Shown here: piece after piece, positions 1 through 9,313 of the stretch
How positions within the stretch are numbered: the stretch's first letter is position 1
Layout: every line of letters begins with the position of its first letter
NCBI RefSeq assembly: GCF_000374365.1
Contig: NZ_KB894115.1
Location: 310,001 to 374,000, forward strand
Direction: 5' to 3'
Source of the DNA: Bacteroides gallinarum DSM 18171 = JCM 13658
Lineage (GTDB): Bacteria; Bacteroidota; Bacteroidia; Bacteroidales; Bacteroidaceae
Length of the DNA: 64,000 bases
The notes under the pieces: model-generated
Database searches by the model: none
Seen by the model: the letters and a program-made list of their open reading frames with translations, nothing else
What the model was told of the DNA's origin: nothing
Made by a program: the position numbers and the translations under genes

Positions 1-285
1 GTTCTAAATGAGTGACAATAAGGCGGATTATTAGGATTGGTTAAAAGATATAGGGGGAATTTTAGAACGTGGAGTTTCCATTGCGAGCTTTGGCTATGGT
101 ATGGGGAGAGGATGTATGTCTGTATGGAGTATGTTTATCGGGAGGTATGTATAAAGGCACGGATTACGTTGGCTCCCGCAAGCTCTCCTTGAGTCTCTCT
201 ATGGGGGTGGCGTAATCCGTGCCAGAAAGAAGGTCGGGTATATTTTGTTGCATCTACTTCTTTCTGTTGATACGAAAGAGGGCGT
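1..285. other. Non-coding left edge with a spaced inverted repeat
   Basis: I see no credible gene here. The only structure is a perfect 13-bp inverted repeat, GGCACGGATTACG at 166-178 and CGTAATCCGTGCC at 211-223, separated by 32 bases that include a C-rich and a G-rich stretch able to pair further. It lies downstream of the leftward gene ending at 286 and could act as a transcript 3' hairpin. No T-run follows it on either strand, so calling it a terminator would be inference. Confidence 0.5.
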
Positions 286-729
286 TTATTCGCTTTCCGT
301 TTTCTTATGGAACATTGTCATGATGTTCAAGTCGTTGATGTCCAGTGTCTTCTCGATAGGGTATGTATCTTTTATGAAGGAGTCTACTTCTTTATAAAAT
401 TCTTTCTGTTTGCCCCATATCATGGGAAACAATGGAAGCAGTAGAAAACCGACCTGGCTTCTGAGCCAGGCAACGACACGGCTGGGAATGCATTGTCCTG
501 CTTGGATGAAGTACATACCTTGCTCTTCATACACCATGATGCCTACTCCGTGATACTTGTTCTTGGTGATGTATAGATAGTCGTTTGGGTCTTTTCCCAA
601 GATAGTGGCACCTATGCCTGTTTTCCCTTTTATGATTTTCGTAGGGTATTTGCCTGATTTTTTATAGCTCGCTTCCAGTTCATCCAGACCGGGAAGCACC
701 CCTTTGATTTGATAATTTTTCTGAAACAT
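286..729 (-). CDS. Hypothetical protein, 147 aa
   Basis: I do not recognise the family. The protein is soluble-looking with one short hydrophobic stretch near residues 93-106 (VGFLLLPLFPMIW), too short and Pro-rich to be a confident membrane helix, and no signal peptide. The start follows MFQKNYQIKG. It lies 32 bp downstream of the leftward lipoprotein gene, so the two may be co-transcribed from the promoter near 1609. Codon use resembles its neighbours. A role linked to the lipoprotein is only suggested by position. Confidence 0.6.
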   Translation of the reverse strand: MFQKNYQIKGVLPGLDELEASYKKSGKYPTKIIKGKTGIGATILGKDPNDYLYITKNKYHGVGIMVYEEQGMYFIQAGQCIPSRVVAWLRSQVGFLLLPLFPMIWGKQKEFYKEVDSFIKDTYPIEKTLDINDLNIMTMFHKKTESE

Positions 730-761
730 AATCGGATAGTCTTTTAAATGGGTAAATCGGG

Positions 762-1568
762 TTATTCGGTTGCTTGCAACGGAATGTATTTGTAGATGAG
801 GTAACTGTTGTCGGAGCTCAATAAGGCAGCATTGCGGCTGAACATTTCGGTACCTTCTTTATTACCGCCCCAAAAGCGGCGTCCCATATCGAAATCGGCA
901 AAGTAAGATTTCCAGTCGTTATAATTGGCACGTACTACAGATAAGAGCTCTTTCAGCAAGTCGTCGCATTCTGTTTCGGTCAAAAAACCGGCCCCTTGCC
1001 CCATATTGACGTTGTTGGCATAGCGTGCGTAATCCCACGCTTTGATTCCGGTGGGAGATATTTTGTCGAAATTCCGGATGACGAACTCTACGTCTTCCTT
1101 GTCCGCATCGTATTTCTTTAAATCGATATTGTTGATGTCGGCGTCTTTTCCGCCGTTTTCTTTGACTGCTTGCAGGCATTTCTCGAATAATGGCTGATGT
1201 AAGCCATTTTTCAACTCATCGAGGGTTGCCAGTAAGTCTTCTTTGTTTTCAATCCCCCATGAATTGCGTAATTCGCGCAATATGTCCGATTGGGTATGCC
1301 CTTCCTTGAAAGGTAAAATCATCAGATAGGAGTAACCTTCCTGCATTTGAGATAGGAAATCGTTTGCAAGTGTATCGGGTAAATTGTCTTGGAACATCCG
1401 GATAGTCCCTTCTGTTTCTCCCTGATAACCGGTCAGTGTGTAGATACCTGCAAGCATGTAGCTTGCCAATCTGTCATCTTTGATGGTCCGTTTGTCTGAT
1501 TGACCGCAAGAGGCCAATATCAGTGCGACCGCCAACAACATAAGTTGTACTTGGTGTACGTGTTTCAT
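762..1568 (-). CDS. Putative lipoprotein, 268 aa
   Basis: The N-terminus has a hydrophobic signal (residues 8-20) ending in a lipobox, LASC, so the mature protein should be lipidated at Cys21 and exported. The remainder is an acidic, largely helical domain with many Asp, Glu and Lys residues. I do not recognise a family. A TAnnTTTG box (1609-1616) lies about 40 bp upstream of the ATG, supporting its own promoter. It may form a two-gene unit with the 147-aa gene downstream. Function unknown. Confidence 0.7.
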   Translation of the reverse strand: MKHVHQVQLMLLAVALILASCGQSDKRTIKDDRLASYMLAGIYTLTGYQGETEGTIRMFQDNLPDTLANDFLSQMQEGYSYLMILPFKEGHTQSDILRELRNSWGIENKEDLLATLDELKNGLHQPLFEKCLQAVKENGGKDADINNIDLKKYDADKEDVEFVIRNFDKISPTGIKAWDYARYANNVNMGQGAGFLTETECDDLLKELLSVVRANYNDWKSYFADFDMGRRFWGGNKEGTEMFSRNAALLSSDNSYLIYKYIPLQATE

Positions 1569-1608
1569 TGTTTTCTATGGATATTGGTGATTAATAAAAT
1601 ATCACCGG

Positions 1609-1616
1609 CAAAAATA
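1609..1616 (-). promoter_or_regulatory. Promoter -7 box for the lipoprotein gene
   Basis: On the minus strand the sequence reads TATTTTTG, matching the Bacteroides TAnnTTTG -7 consensus, 41 bases upstream of the ATG at 1568. The predicted leader contains a small inverted repeat, GGTGAT/ATCACC. Confidence 0.5.
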
Positions 1617-1684
1617 GGGATAAAATAGATAGGATAACTGATTGCCAGGGGGGATAAATCCAATCGTTGATATATAAGTAAGAT

Positions 1685-1709
1685 GCTGTATATTAGTACT
1701 ATATACAGC
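1685..1709. repeat. Inverted repeat downstream of the ABC ATPase gene
   Basis: GCTGTATAT (1685-1693) and ATATACAGC (1701-1709) form a perfect 9-bp stem with a 7-base loop. It sits 46 bp past the 3' end of the leftward ABC ATPase gene and could end that long transcript. The following minus-strand sequence is T-rich but lacks a clean T-run. Confidence 0.4.
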
Positions 1710-1754
1710 AAACAGCTTCTTGATATAGGGGTGATTTATCGGAGGAAGCAAGAA

Positions 1755-2519
1755 TCAGTGTTTGTGTTCTCCCAATATCCGGTGCGGCAGCGTACCATGT
1801 CCCAAGAGCTCTATGGGGCAGTTGAAGTTACGTTCCAGCCATTCTCCGGTAATACCCGTATCGGGATGATAGTCCAGTGTTTCATTGACGCAGGCAATGG
1901 ACTTTACTTGCTGCAATACCGTGCCTATGTCGTGGCTGACGAGTATAATGGCGCAGTCCTTGTTGATTTCGACCAATAACTGGTACAGGCGTGCTTCGAA
2001 ACGCTTGTCGATATAGGTACTGGGTTCGTCGAGGATAACCACTTCGGGGTCGGAGATAATGGCGCGTCCCAGCAGGGCGCGTTGAAGTTGTCCGCCGCTC
2101 AGTGCGCCGATAGCACGCTCTTCCAGCCCTTCCAGCCCCATGCGGGCAATGACCCGGCGGGCTTTCTCCCTGTGCTCCTTAGTGAAACGCGAGGTGAGCG
2201 GCTTCTTGCTGCTGAGCCCCGACAGAATGACTTCTTCGACGGTGATAGGGAACTTGCGGTCTATGCTGTTGTATTGGGGCAGGTAGCCCATGGTGAGTTG
2301 GGAGTGCCCCGTTGTGCGGGGAGATGTGAAAGATATTTCACCAGAAACGGGTTTGAGCAATCCCAGGATGCATTTGATAAGCGTGGTCTTGCCGCCGCCG
2401 TTCGGGCCGATGATGCCCAGAAAGTCCCGGTCGTAAACGGTGAGGTTTACGTTGCGGAGTACTGTGCGGCCGTCGTATCCGGCATTGAGGTTTCTTATTT
2501 CGATAATAGGGGTCGGCAT
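1755..2519 (-). CDS. znuC: Metal-type ABC transporter ATP-binding protein
   Basis: A 254-aa ATPase subunit of the zinc/manganese ABC importer class, which powers metal uptake at the inner membrane. Walker A is GPNGGGKTT at residues 38-46, the signature is LSGGQLQRA, Walker B is VVILDEPS, and the H-loop is SHDIG. I chose the ATG at 2519 because it has an AAAGGA-like site just upstream and leaves a 46-bp gap to the upstream gene; the longer reading frame would overlap that gene. It follows the binding-protein gene directly. No permease gene lies next to either, which is unusual for this family. Substrate (zinc versus manganese) is inferred from the partner. Confidence 0.82.
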   Translation of the reverse strand: MPTPIIEIRNLNAGYDGRTVLRNVNLTVYDRDFLGIIGPNGGGKTTLIKCILGLLKPVSGEISFTSPRTTGHSQLTMGYLPQYNSIDRKFPITVEEVILSGLSSKKPLTSRFTKEHREKARRVIARMGLEGLEERAIGALSGGQLQRALLGRAIISDPEVVILDEPSTYIDKRFEARLYQLLVEINKDCAIILVSHDIGTVLQQVKSIACVNETLDYHPDTGITGEWLERNFNCPIELLGHGTLPHRILGEHKH

Positions 2520-2565
2520 GGTTTCCTTTCTTGTTGTTTTGACTTTTATCTGTAAGCCTGCCGTT

Positions 2566-3474
2566 TTATCGGGCGGCTTCCGGTGCACTCAACGCTTTGG
2601 CCGTGTTCAGCATCTCCGCTTTCCAGTCATAGGATAGGGGATTGATATCGGCAATCCGGGTTCCGGTCTGCCGGGCGATGAGTTCGGCATTGCGGCGGTC
2701 GAACTCCGGCTGTACGAAAACCACATGTACCTTTTCGGCGTGGCAGGTATCTATCAACGCCTTCAGGTGTGCGGGCGACGGCTCCTTGCCGCCTGCCTCG
2801 ATAGGTATCTGGCGAAGCCCGTAGTCGCGGGCGAAGTAGGAGAGCGCCGGGTGGTAAATCATAAAGGCGCGGTCGGCGCCGGGCGCTGCCAGCATTTGCC
2901 GTATAAGGCTGTCGGTGTGCTCTACTTGCCGGCAAAGGGCGTTGTAGCGTTCCACATAGGCGCTTTCGTTCACTTTGTCGATAGTGCACAGCGCCTCCAG
3001 GATATTGCCTGCGATGATTTGGGCGTTGACGGTGGAGTTCCATATATGGGGTTCCACCCCGGCGCCGTGGCGGTGCTCTTTGTCATCTGCCGTGTGCCGG
3101 TGGGTGTGGGTATCGTCATAAATCAGGTCTACGCCTTGCGACATATCGAAAAATTGCAGGTGTGGGGCGTTGTCTGTCAGCTTGTCTGTCCAGGTCTGTT
3201 CGAACCCTATGTAGCCGATACGGAAATAAGCCTTGCTGCGTGCCAGGTCTACCAGTTGCTGCGGCGTGGGGTCGTAGGTTTCGGGGCTTGTGCCTTTGGG
3301 AACCATGCTGACTACCGTAAACCGGTCGCCGGCAATGGCTTCGGTGAAGTACCGCAGCGGTTCGAGGGTTACGGTAATGACGGGCTTGTTGCCGGCATTG
3401 CCGCTTCGGTTGCTCCGTGGCTTGCAGGAAACCGCCAGTATGGTTACAAGTAGTAAAAAGTATATCTTCTTCAT
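2566..3474 (-). CDS. znuA: Zinc-type ABC transporter substrate-binding lipoprotein
   Basis: A 302-aa cluster 9 solute-binding protein expected to capture metal in the periplasm. It begins with a signal peptide and lipobox AVSC (Cys17). The family hallmark is a His- and acid-rich loop around residues 121-135 (DTHTHRHTADDKEHRH), followed by conserved EPHIW and, later, MIYHPALSYFARDYGL, where the His residues typically bind zinc. The start is 20 bp after the stop of mnmD. With the downstream ATPase it forms a two-gene import unit without an adjacent permease. Zinc is the most likely ligand because of the His-rich loop. Confidence 0.85.
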   Translation of the reverse strand: MKKIYFLLLVTILAVSCKPRSNRSGNAGNKPVITVTLEPLRYFTEAIAGDRFTVVSMVPKGTSPETYDPTPQQLVDLARSKAYFRIGYIGFEQTWTDKLTDNAPHLQFFDMSQGVDLIYDDTHTHRHTADDKEHRHGAGVEPHIWNSTVNAQIIAGNILEALCTIDKVNESAYVERYNALCRQVEHTDSLIRQMLAAPGADRAFMIYHPALSYFARDYGLRQIPIEAGGKEPSPAHLKALIDTCHAEKVHVVFVQPEFDRRNAELIARQTGTRIADINPLSYDWKAEMLNTAKALSAPEAAR

Positions 3475-3493
3475 CTGTATTTGTTTATGGCTT

Positions 3494-4273
3494 TTATAAT
3501 GTACGGTGCGGGGTGGCTGCCGCTCCTGCCTTTATGGGCTGTTCTTTTGTTTTGGAAGCCCGGAGTATTTCGCGTTTGCCGCCCGGAGGACCGGGAAGCC
3601 GTTCCACCGTAAATCCGACGCTTTGCAGAAGCCGGCGGACGGCGCCTTTGGCGCAATACGTAGTCAGTATCCCGTTGGCGTTCATGCCGGCGTATATGTT
3701 CCGGAAAAGCTCCTCGTTCCACATCTCCGGTTGTTTCTCAGGAGCGAAGGCGTCGAAATAAACGACATCGAAACCGGCAGGCACGCCGGAGGCCGCCAAT
3801 GGAGGGCAGGCAGGGGCGTTGTGCGGGTTATTGTGCCGTACGGCTATTTTCAGCTCTCCGTTTTCCATTCGCAGGGTCTTTATATCTCCCTGTATTTTGT
3901 GTAACGTAAAGTAGGGTGTAATGTTCACCTCTTTCTCCCATGCCGACATGTGCAGCTCTCTGAACAGGGGATTGTCGCTGTAATGCAGCGCATCGGCTTC
4001 CTCCCATGACAAGGGGTAGAGTTCGATACCGGTATAGCACACCGCTTTCTGTTCCTGTTCCGCAGTTTCCAGGGTGAGCAGGGCGTTCAGCCCCGTGCCG
4101 AATCCTATTTCGAGGATGTGGGGGCGGGGAGCGGCGGACGCTTTCAGCCCCATATCGATAAAGATATGCTGCGACTCGGTACGCGCTCCCTTTACCGAAT
4201 GGTAATGCTCATTCAGCTCCGGTACAAACAGGGTTGCACTTCCGTCTTCCGTCCGTTCTATAATCCGTTCCAT
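3494..4273 (-). CDS. mnmD: tRNA (5-methylaminomethyl-2-thiouridine) methyltransferase MnmD
   Basis: A 259-aa SAM-dependent methyltransferase of the DUF752/MnmC1 type, which methylates nm5(s2)U34 of tRNA to mnm5(s2)U. Visible motifs are the Rossmann loop LEIGFGTGLNALLTL, the family signature VVYFDAFAPEKQPEMW and a C-terminal TYCAKGAVRRLLQSVGF...PGPPGGKREILRA. It lacks the FAD-dependent oxidase half of MnmC, as usual for stand-alone MnmD. It sits in the tight leftward gene run between the YqaA-like gene and the metal-binding lipoprotein. Its C-terminal 20 residues are low in conservation. Confidence 0.88.
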   Translation of the reverse strand: MERIIERTEDGSATLFVPELNEHYHSVKGARTESQHIFIDMGLKASAAPRPHILEIGFGTGLNALLTLETAEQEQKAVCYTGIELYPLSWEEADALHYSDNPLFRELHMSAWEKEVNITPYFTLHKIQGDIKTLRMENGELKIAVRHNNPHNAPACPPLAASGVPAGFDVVYFDAFAPEKQPEMWNEELFRNIYAGMNANGILTTYCAKGAVRRLLQSVGFTVERLPGPPGGKREILRASKTKEQPIKAGAAATPHRTL

Positions 4274-4299
4274 ATAATATGTATATAAGGCGTTGTCCG

Positions 4300-4779
4300 T
4301 TAGGCGCCAATCGCCGACAAAGCTCCTTGCAGTGCCAGCAGCATGGCGATATACCGTATCAGTTTTCCTGCGAACATGGAAAGCGTAGTCAGCATGACGT
4401 TGCTGCGCATAAAGCCCAGTGCTATGGCGATAGCCTCCCCGATAAAGGGCAGGAAGGCGAAGAATGCCATAAGCGCTCCCTTGCCTTGCAGGAACCGTTG
4501 TGTCTTGTCTATCTTTTCTTTCTTTACTTTGAAGTATTTCTCAATCCAGTCCGTCTTGCCGAGGCGTCCCATGTAATAGCAGGTCATGCCGCCCGCCGTA
4601 TTGCCTAACGTTGCCGCAACGACGCAGACGGCAGGGTTCAGCCCTACCTTGACGAGCGCTATCATCACCAGCTCGGAGCTGAACGGTATGATGCTTCCTG
4701 CCAGTAGGGCGGAAATGAACAGCCCGACATATCCCCAGTCAATCAGCAGTCGTATCAGTGTATCTGTAAAAGCGTCCAT
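4300..4779 (-). CDS. YqaA/DedA-family inner-membrane protein
   Basis: A 159-aa polytopic membrane protein of the VTT/DedA superfamily, YqaA branch. Hydrophobic segments lie near residues 15-40, 45-70, 105-125 and 130-155. The glycine-rich N-terminal motif WGYVGLFISALLAGSIIPFSSE and the downstream FLPFIGEAIAIALGFMR match the family, whose members have been linked to lipid translocation and envelope homeostasis. Its start overlaps the end of the upstream membrane-protein gene by 25 bp, implying translational coupling. The specific function is unknown. Confidence 0.8.
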   Translation of the reverse strand: MDAFTDTLIRLLIDWGYVGLFISALLAGSIIPFSSELVMIALVKVGLNPAVCVVAATLGNTAGGMTCYYMGRLGKTDWIEKYFKVKKEKIDKTQRFLQGKGALMAFFAFLPFIGEAIAIALGFMRSNVMLTTLSMFAGKLIRYIAMLLALQGALSAIGA

Positions 4780-5759
4780 AGGTTGAATCCGAATAAGATG
4801 AATAATCCTGCAAGCATGATGATGAAGAATATGTTGGAGCTACGGCTGTTGGTCAATGCGAACAGATGTCCTGTAAGAATACTGATGCCGATTAGTAGCA
4901 GGGATAGCAAGTGGGGGTAGAGTGCGGGTTGCAGTCCCATGTACACGAAAATACAGAAGTTCAGGAATATCAGGAAGTGCAGGTAGCTGCGTGTGCGTAT
5001 TTTGTCTTCGTAGCCGGTGACGAGGCAATGGCTGGAGCTTACTATATATAAAAGGAGCAGGTATCCGGTTGTAGCCAGCTCCCAGGGTTGGAAGCCGAAC
5101 CGTATAGGCCGGAAGTCCGCCAGCTCCCGGAATGGCTGGCAGAACAGTTCCATTTGCCCGGAAATATAGGCATATCCCAATAGGAACCAATAGGGTACGC
5201 TCCAGCCGATGAGCGATGCCGAGAAGCTTTTAGGGTGGAGGGACTGGAAGCTGTAGGCGCCTATCCAGAAAACGGGCATGAAAAACGTCAGTTGCGGAAA
5301 AAGCAGGCTGCCGGTTCCGATGAATACGGAGGCGTGGAAAAGGTAGCCCGCCGGCTTGGGCTGCTGGTAACTTCTGAACAGGAAGTACAGGGCTATCAGG
5401 AAGATAACCGCTGCCAGGTCTCCGGTATATACGGTGTGTATGGCAGGGCAGACGGAAACCAGCAGGAAGTAAATGGCGGTCTGTACCGATGCCCGCATGC
5501 GGATGATAGCGAATGCGTTGTTCAGTCCGATAAGGAAGTACCCGATGACGGAGTACAGTAGAAAGCTGGAGAGGCGGTTGCCCCAGGCGGGGATGCATGC
5601 GTTGCGGAATGCCTCCCACAAGGGGTAGCTCTCTTTCCGTATGTCTGAACCGGGCAATAGGACGGCGCTCAGTACCCAGCAGGTTACTGATATGAAGATA
5701 GCGGCGGGAAGTGTGAGGCGTCCCGCCGTAACCCGGTTTTGGAATCTTTGGCTCCTCAT
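4755..5759 (-). CDS. Polytopic membrane protein, 334 aa
   Basis: Roughly nine or ten hydrophobic helices spread over the whole length, separated by short loops, indicate an integral inner-membrane protein. It is typical of conserved Bacteroidales proteins found next to purD, but I cannot name a domain with confidence. The start is 6 bp downstream of the purD stop and the 3' end overlaps the next gene by 25 bp, so the three genes are almost certainly one transcript. No enzymatic motif is visible. Confidence 0.72.
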   Translation of the reverse strand: MRSQRFQNRVTAGRLTLPAAIFISVTCWVLSAVLLPGSDIRKESYPLWEAFRNACIPAWGNRLSSFLLYSVIGYFLIGLNNAFAIIRMRASVQTAIYFLLVSVCPAIHTVYTGDLAAVIFLIALYFLFRSYQQPKPAGYLFHASVFIGTGSLLFPQLTFFMPVFWIGAYSFQSLHPKSFSASLIGWSVPYWFLLGYAYISGQMELFCQPFRELADFRPIRFGFQPWELATTGYLLLLYIVSSSHCLVTGYEDKIRTRSYLHFLIFLNFCIFVYMGLQPALYPHLLSLLLIGISILTGHLFALTNSRSSNIFFIIMLAGLFILFGFNLWTLLQIH

Positions 5760-5765
5760 CGGTCG

Positions 5766-7040
5766 TTAAAGGTCGAATCCGATGTCGCGGCGGAAGTATC
5801 TGCCCTCGAAGCTCAACATGTTTGCCGCTTTATAGCTTTTCTCTAATGCTTCTTCTTTTGTTTCTCCATACGAGCAGACTGCTATGACGCGTCCGCCGTT
5901 GGTTACGGTACGGCCGTCTTTCACGGCTGTGCCGGCATGGAACAGGATGCTGTCCGTAGCTTCGACAAGGTCGAACCCGCTAATGGGATAGCCTTTCCGG
6001 TACGCTTCGGGATAGCCGCCGCTGACTAACATTACACAGGCGGCGGTACGCGGGTCAAGCTCCATTATCCTGGTATCGAGGTCTGCCTGGTGCACGCCTT
6101 CGAAGAGGTCTACGAGGTCGCTCTTGATGCGCAGCATGACGCTTTCTGTCTCGGGGTCGCCCATGCGGACGTTGTATTCGATAACCATCGGCTCGTTCTG
6201 TACGTTGATAAGTCCCAGGAAGATGAAGCCTTTGTAGAGGATGCCTTCTGTGCGTAAGCCGTTTATGGTGGGTTCGACGATGCGTCGGCGTACCTTTTCC
6301 ATGAATTCGCCGTTGGCGAAGGGAACGGGCGTTACGCTGCCCATACCGCCGGTGTTCAGTCCTTTGTCGCCTTCTCCGATGCGTTTGTAGTCTTTGGCTA
6401 CGGGCAGTATTTTATAGTGCTCGCCGTCGGTCAGTACAAATACCGAGCATTCTATTCCGCTCAGGAATTCTTCGATGACTACGGTGGCGCTGGCGTCGCC
6501 GAACATGCCGCCGAGCATCTCTTTCAGCTCTTTCCGGGCTTCCTCTAAGGTGGGGAGAATCAGTACGCCCTTGCCTGCGCAAAGGCCGTCGGCCTTCAGT
6601 ACGTAGGGAGCGGTGAGGGTTTCGAGGAAGGCAAGCCCTTCTTCCAGTGTGTCGGCGGTTACGCTTTTGTAGCGGGCGGTGGGGATATTGTGGCGCAGCA
6701 TGAATTCTTTGGCGAACTCCTTACTGCCTTCCAGTTGCGCTCCCTTTGCCGAAGGGCCGATAATGGCGATATGCCGTGTAGCGGCATCTTCCTTGAAGTA
6801 ATCGAAGATGCCTTGTACCAGCGGGTCTTCGGGGCCTACTACAATCATGTCGATTTCATGCCCGAGGGCAAACTCTTTGAGGGCGGGGAAGTCCGTGGCT
6901 TTTATATCCACATTCTCGCCTACTGCATTTGTGCCTGCATTGCCGGGAGCGATGTACAGTTTTTCTATTCTGGGGCTTTGTGCAATCTTCCAAGCCAAAG
7001 CGTGTTCGCGGCCACCTGAGCCAAGCAATAATATTTTCAT
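5766..7040 (-). CDS. purD: Phosphoribosylamine-glycine ligase (GARS)
   Basis: A 424-aa ATP-grasp enzyme that joins 5-phosphoribosylamine to glycine, the second step of purine synthesis. The N-terminal [16 protein letters not shown] motif, the ATP-grasp segment [16 protein letters not shown] and the metal-binding [12 protein letters not shown] are all present, and the length is normal for the family. The gene follows the peptidase gene by 46 bp and precedes the membrane protein by 6 bp. I see no own -7 box in the upstream gap, so it is probably transcribed from further upstream. Confidence 0.95.
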   Translation of the reverse strand: MKILLLGSGGREHALAWKIAQSPRIEKLYIAPGNAGTNAVGENVDIKATDFPALKEFALGHEIDMIVVGPEDPLVQGIFDYFKEDAATRHIAIIGPSAKGAQLEGSKEFAKEFMLRHNIPTARYKSVTADTLEEGLAFLETLTAPYVLKADGLCAGKGVLILPTLEEARKELKEMLGGMFGDASATVVIEEFLSGIECSVFVLTDGEHYKILPVAKDYKRIGEGDKGLNTGGMGSVTPVPFANGEFMEKVRRRIVEPTINGLRTEGILYKGFIFLGLINVQNEPMVIEYNVRMGDPETESVMLRIKSDLVDLFEGVHQADLDTRIMELDPRTAACVMLVSGGYPEAYRKGYPISGFDLVEATDSILFHAGTAVKDGRTVTNGGRVIAVCSYGETKEEALEKSYKAANMLSFEGRYFRRDIGFDL

Positions 7041-7086
7041 TGTATAGGTATGTTTAGATTGTTAACGGTTGAAACTGTTTATGTGT

Positions 7087-9291
7087 TTATAGGTAATCCT
7101 CGAAATAGCGGGTTATCTTTTCGTGCAGGTGCACGCGGTCGCGCCCCAGTACATTGTGTTTGTGTCCGGGGTAGATAAATAAATCGGGATAGGTGCGCGC
7201 ATCGACGCATGCCTTCATGAAGGACAGGGTATGCTGGGGCACACACGTGTCGTCGTGGTCGTCGTGTATGATAAGCAGGTGTCCTTTCAATGCGCCCGCG
7301 AGGTTTTTCAGGTCGCATTGTCCGTAACCTTCCGGGTTTGTCTGCGGCGTATCCATATAGCGCTCGCCGTACATTATTTCGTAAAATCTCCAGTCGATAA
7401 CCGGTCCGCCGGCAACGCCCACTTTGAATATCTCCGGATAGCGGAGCATGAGTGCGGTAGTCATGTGCCCGCCGAAACTCCAGCCGTGGACACCGATGCG
7501 GCAGGCATCTATATAAGGCAGGCTTTTCAGGTATTCTATTCCTTTTACCTGGTCTTTGCCTTCTTCGATGCCTAAGTGCCTGAAGGTGACATTCTCGAAT
7601 TCCAGCCCCCGGTTGCTGCTGCCGCGGTTGTCGAGTGTAAACAGGATATAGCCTTTATTTGCCATATAGAGGTCCCAGCCGCGTGCGTCGTTCATCCAGC
7701 CATTGGTAACTAACTGGGCGTGGGGGCCGCCGTACACGTAGACGATTGCGGGGTATTTCTTGTCCGGGTCGAAGTCGGCAGGCTTGATAAGGCGGTAGTA
7801 TAAATCGGTCTTGCCGTCGGCTGCCTTGATTGTGCCCGTCTCTATCGTAGGCATGATGAAGCCTTCGTAGGGGTTCGCTGCAACCAGCAGGTTTATGCTT
7901 TTGCTGTTTTGCGTATTGATTATGTCTATCTTGCGGGGGGTATCGGGAGCCGAGTACCGGTCGATGAGGTAATTGCCCGAAGCGGAAAGTATGCCGTTGT
8001 GTATGCCTTTTCCGTTATCTAAGGGGGTACATCTGCCTGTGTTTACATTTACCTTATACAAGTTGCTTTGCAAAGGCGATGCTGCTGTGGAGGCAATGAT
8101 GATTTCTTTTTTCTTGGAGTTGAAGCCCAGTACTTGCTGTACCAGCCACTCGCCCTTTGTAAGCTGCCTGATAAGTTTTCCGTCCGTATCGTAAAGGTAC
8201 AAATGATTGTAGCCGTCCCGCTGGCTTTGGTAGATGAACCGGGTATCGCTCCAGGGTAAGAACAGTATAGGCTGTTGAGGCTCTACGTACTTGGGATGTG
8301 TTTCTTCGATGAGAGTGGCTGTTAATTCGCCGGTTTCCGCATCGTAACGGCAGAGTTTGGAGTGGTTCTGGTCGCGGTTCAGCTCTATGAGGTAGAGGCT
8401 TCTGCCGTCGGGCGCCCAACTGATGTTGGTAAAATAGCGGTCGGTAGGGTCTCCGGTATTCAGGTAAACGGTCTTTTGGGTGTCGGGGCTGTAAATGCCT
8501 ACGGTTACTTTGTGGCTGGTCATGCCTGCCATTGGATAGCGCACCGGGTTTACCTCGCCTATACGGGCTGTGATGTCTACGAGCGGATATTGCGTAACCA
8601 TGCTTTCGTCCATGCGGTAGAATGCCAGCAAGTTTCCCTGTGGGTTCCAGAAAGTTCCTTTGCCGATGCCGAATTCATTACGGTGCACGGTCTGCCCGCA
8701 TACGATGCCCTCGGGTTCGTCGGTTACGGCTTGGTTGTCTACGTAGAGATTGTTGCCTACGGTGTAGGCAAGATGTCCGCCTTCGGGCGTGTAGTCGATG
8801 TTGCTGCCATTCTTTTTTCCTGCCTGCGGCATACCTGCAACGAATTCGTCCTTATCGAAATCGTAGACGATGTATCTTCCGGGCAGCTTGATAAGCATGT
8901 GCGGTTTGTCCGGCCACGGGAATTCTGTGTTGTAGAAATGTTGTACTTTGTTTCTCTTGCCTTCGCCTTTGCGGTCGGATGCCGCAGCCGTTCCGGTAGG
9001 AGTTATCAGCGAGTTGAGTACCTGGTTTACTTTCTCCCGTGTTGTGAGCAGTGTCTCCTTTCCTGTCTTGGGGTTGACGGCGAATAACGAGTCGATGCCG
9101 GGCTTTATGCATACGTCGCCCCACCATTGCAAGCCCGGCAGGTTGTCGGCGATGCGGTAAGTCTCGCCGCCGGGAATGAGGTCTTCCAGGGTAGGTTTCT
9201 TCGAATCTTGTGCCATAAGCTCAGTTGTAAATAAAGCGGGTGCTGTAAGCAGCAGCGCCACGATTGCTTTACCGGTTCTCTTTATGTTCAT
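7087..9291 (-). CDS. S9 family dipeptidyl peptidase IV-like enzyme
   Basis: A 734-aa secreted serine peptidase expected to remove X-Pro/X-Ala dipeptides from peptide N-termini. It has a signal peptide (residues 1-27, ending TTELMAQ), an N-terminal beta-propeller (DPPIV_N), and a C-terminal alpha/beta hydrolase with nucleophile motif GVHGWSFGGHMT, acid motif HDDHDD and catalytic His in PGHKHNV. The oxyanion/Glu region is RMDESMVTQYPLVD. The stop codon of the methyltransferase gene lies 22 bp upstream. In gut Bacteroides such enzymes act in the periplasm on dietary or host peptides; the exact substrate is not visible. Confidence 0.88.
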   Translation of the reverse strand: MNIKRTGKAIVALLLTAPALFTTELMAQDSKKPTLEDLIPGGETYRIADNLPGLQWWGDVCIKPGIDSLFAVNPKTGKETLLTTREKVNQVLNSLITPTGTAAASDRKGEGKRNKVQHFYNTEFPWPDKPHMLIKLPGRYIVYDFDKDEFVAGMPQAGKKNGSNIDYTPEGGHLAYTVGNNLYVDNQAVTDEPEGIVCGQTVHRNEFGIGKGTFWNPQGNLLAFYRMDESMVTQYPLVDITARIGEVNPVRYPMAGMTSHKVTVGIYSPDTQKTVYLNTGDPTDRYFTNISWAPDGRSLYLIELNRDQNHSKLCRYDAETGELTATLIEETHPKYVEPQQPILFLPWSDTRFIYQSQRDGYNHLYLYDTDGKLIRQLTKGEWLVQQVLGFNSKKKEIIIASTAASPLQSNLYKVNVNTGRCTPLDNGKGIHNGILSASGNYLIDRYSAPDTPRKIDIINTQNSKSINLLVAANPYEGFIMPTIETGTIKAADGKTDLYYRLIKPADFDPDKKYPAIVYVYGGPHAQLVTNGWMNDARGWDLYMANKGYILFTLDNRGSSNRGLEFENVTFRHLGIEEGKDQVKGIEYLKSLPYIDACRIGVHGWSFGGHMTTALMLRYPEIFKVGVAGGPVIDWRFYEIMYGERYMDTPQTNPEGYGQCDLKNLAGALKGHLLIIHDDHDDTCVPQHTLSFMKACVDARTYPDLFIYPGHKHNVLGRDRVHLHEKITRYFEDYL

Positions 9292-9313
9292 AGCTTTTCA
9301 CTTTATAACAGCA

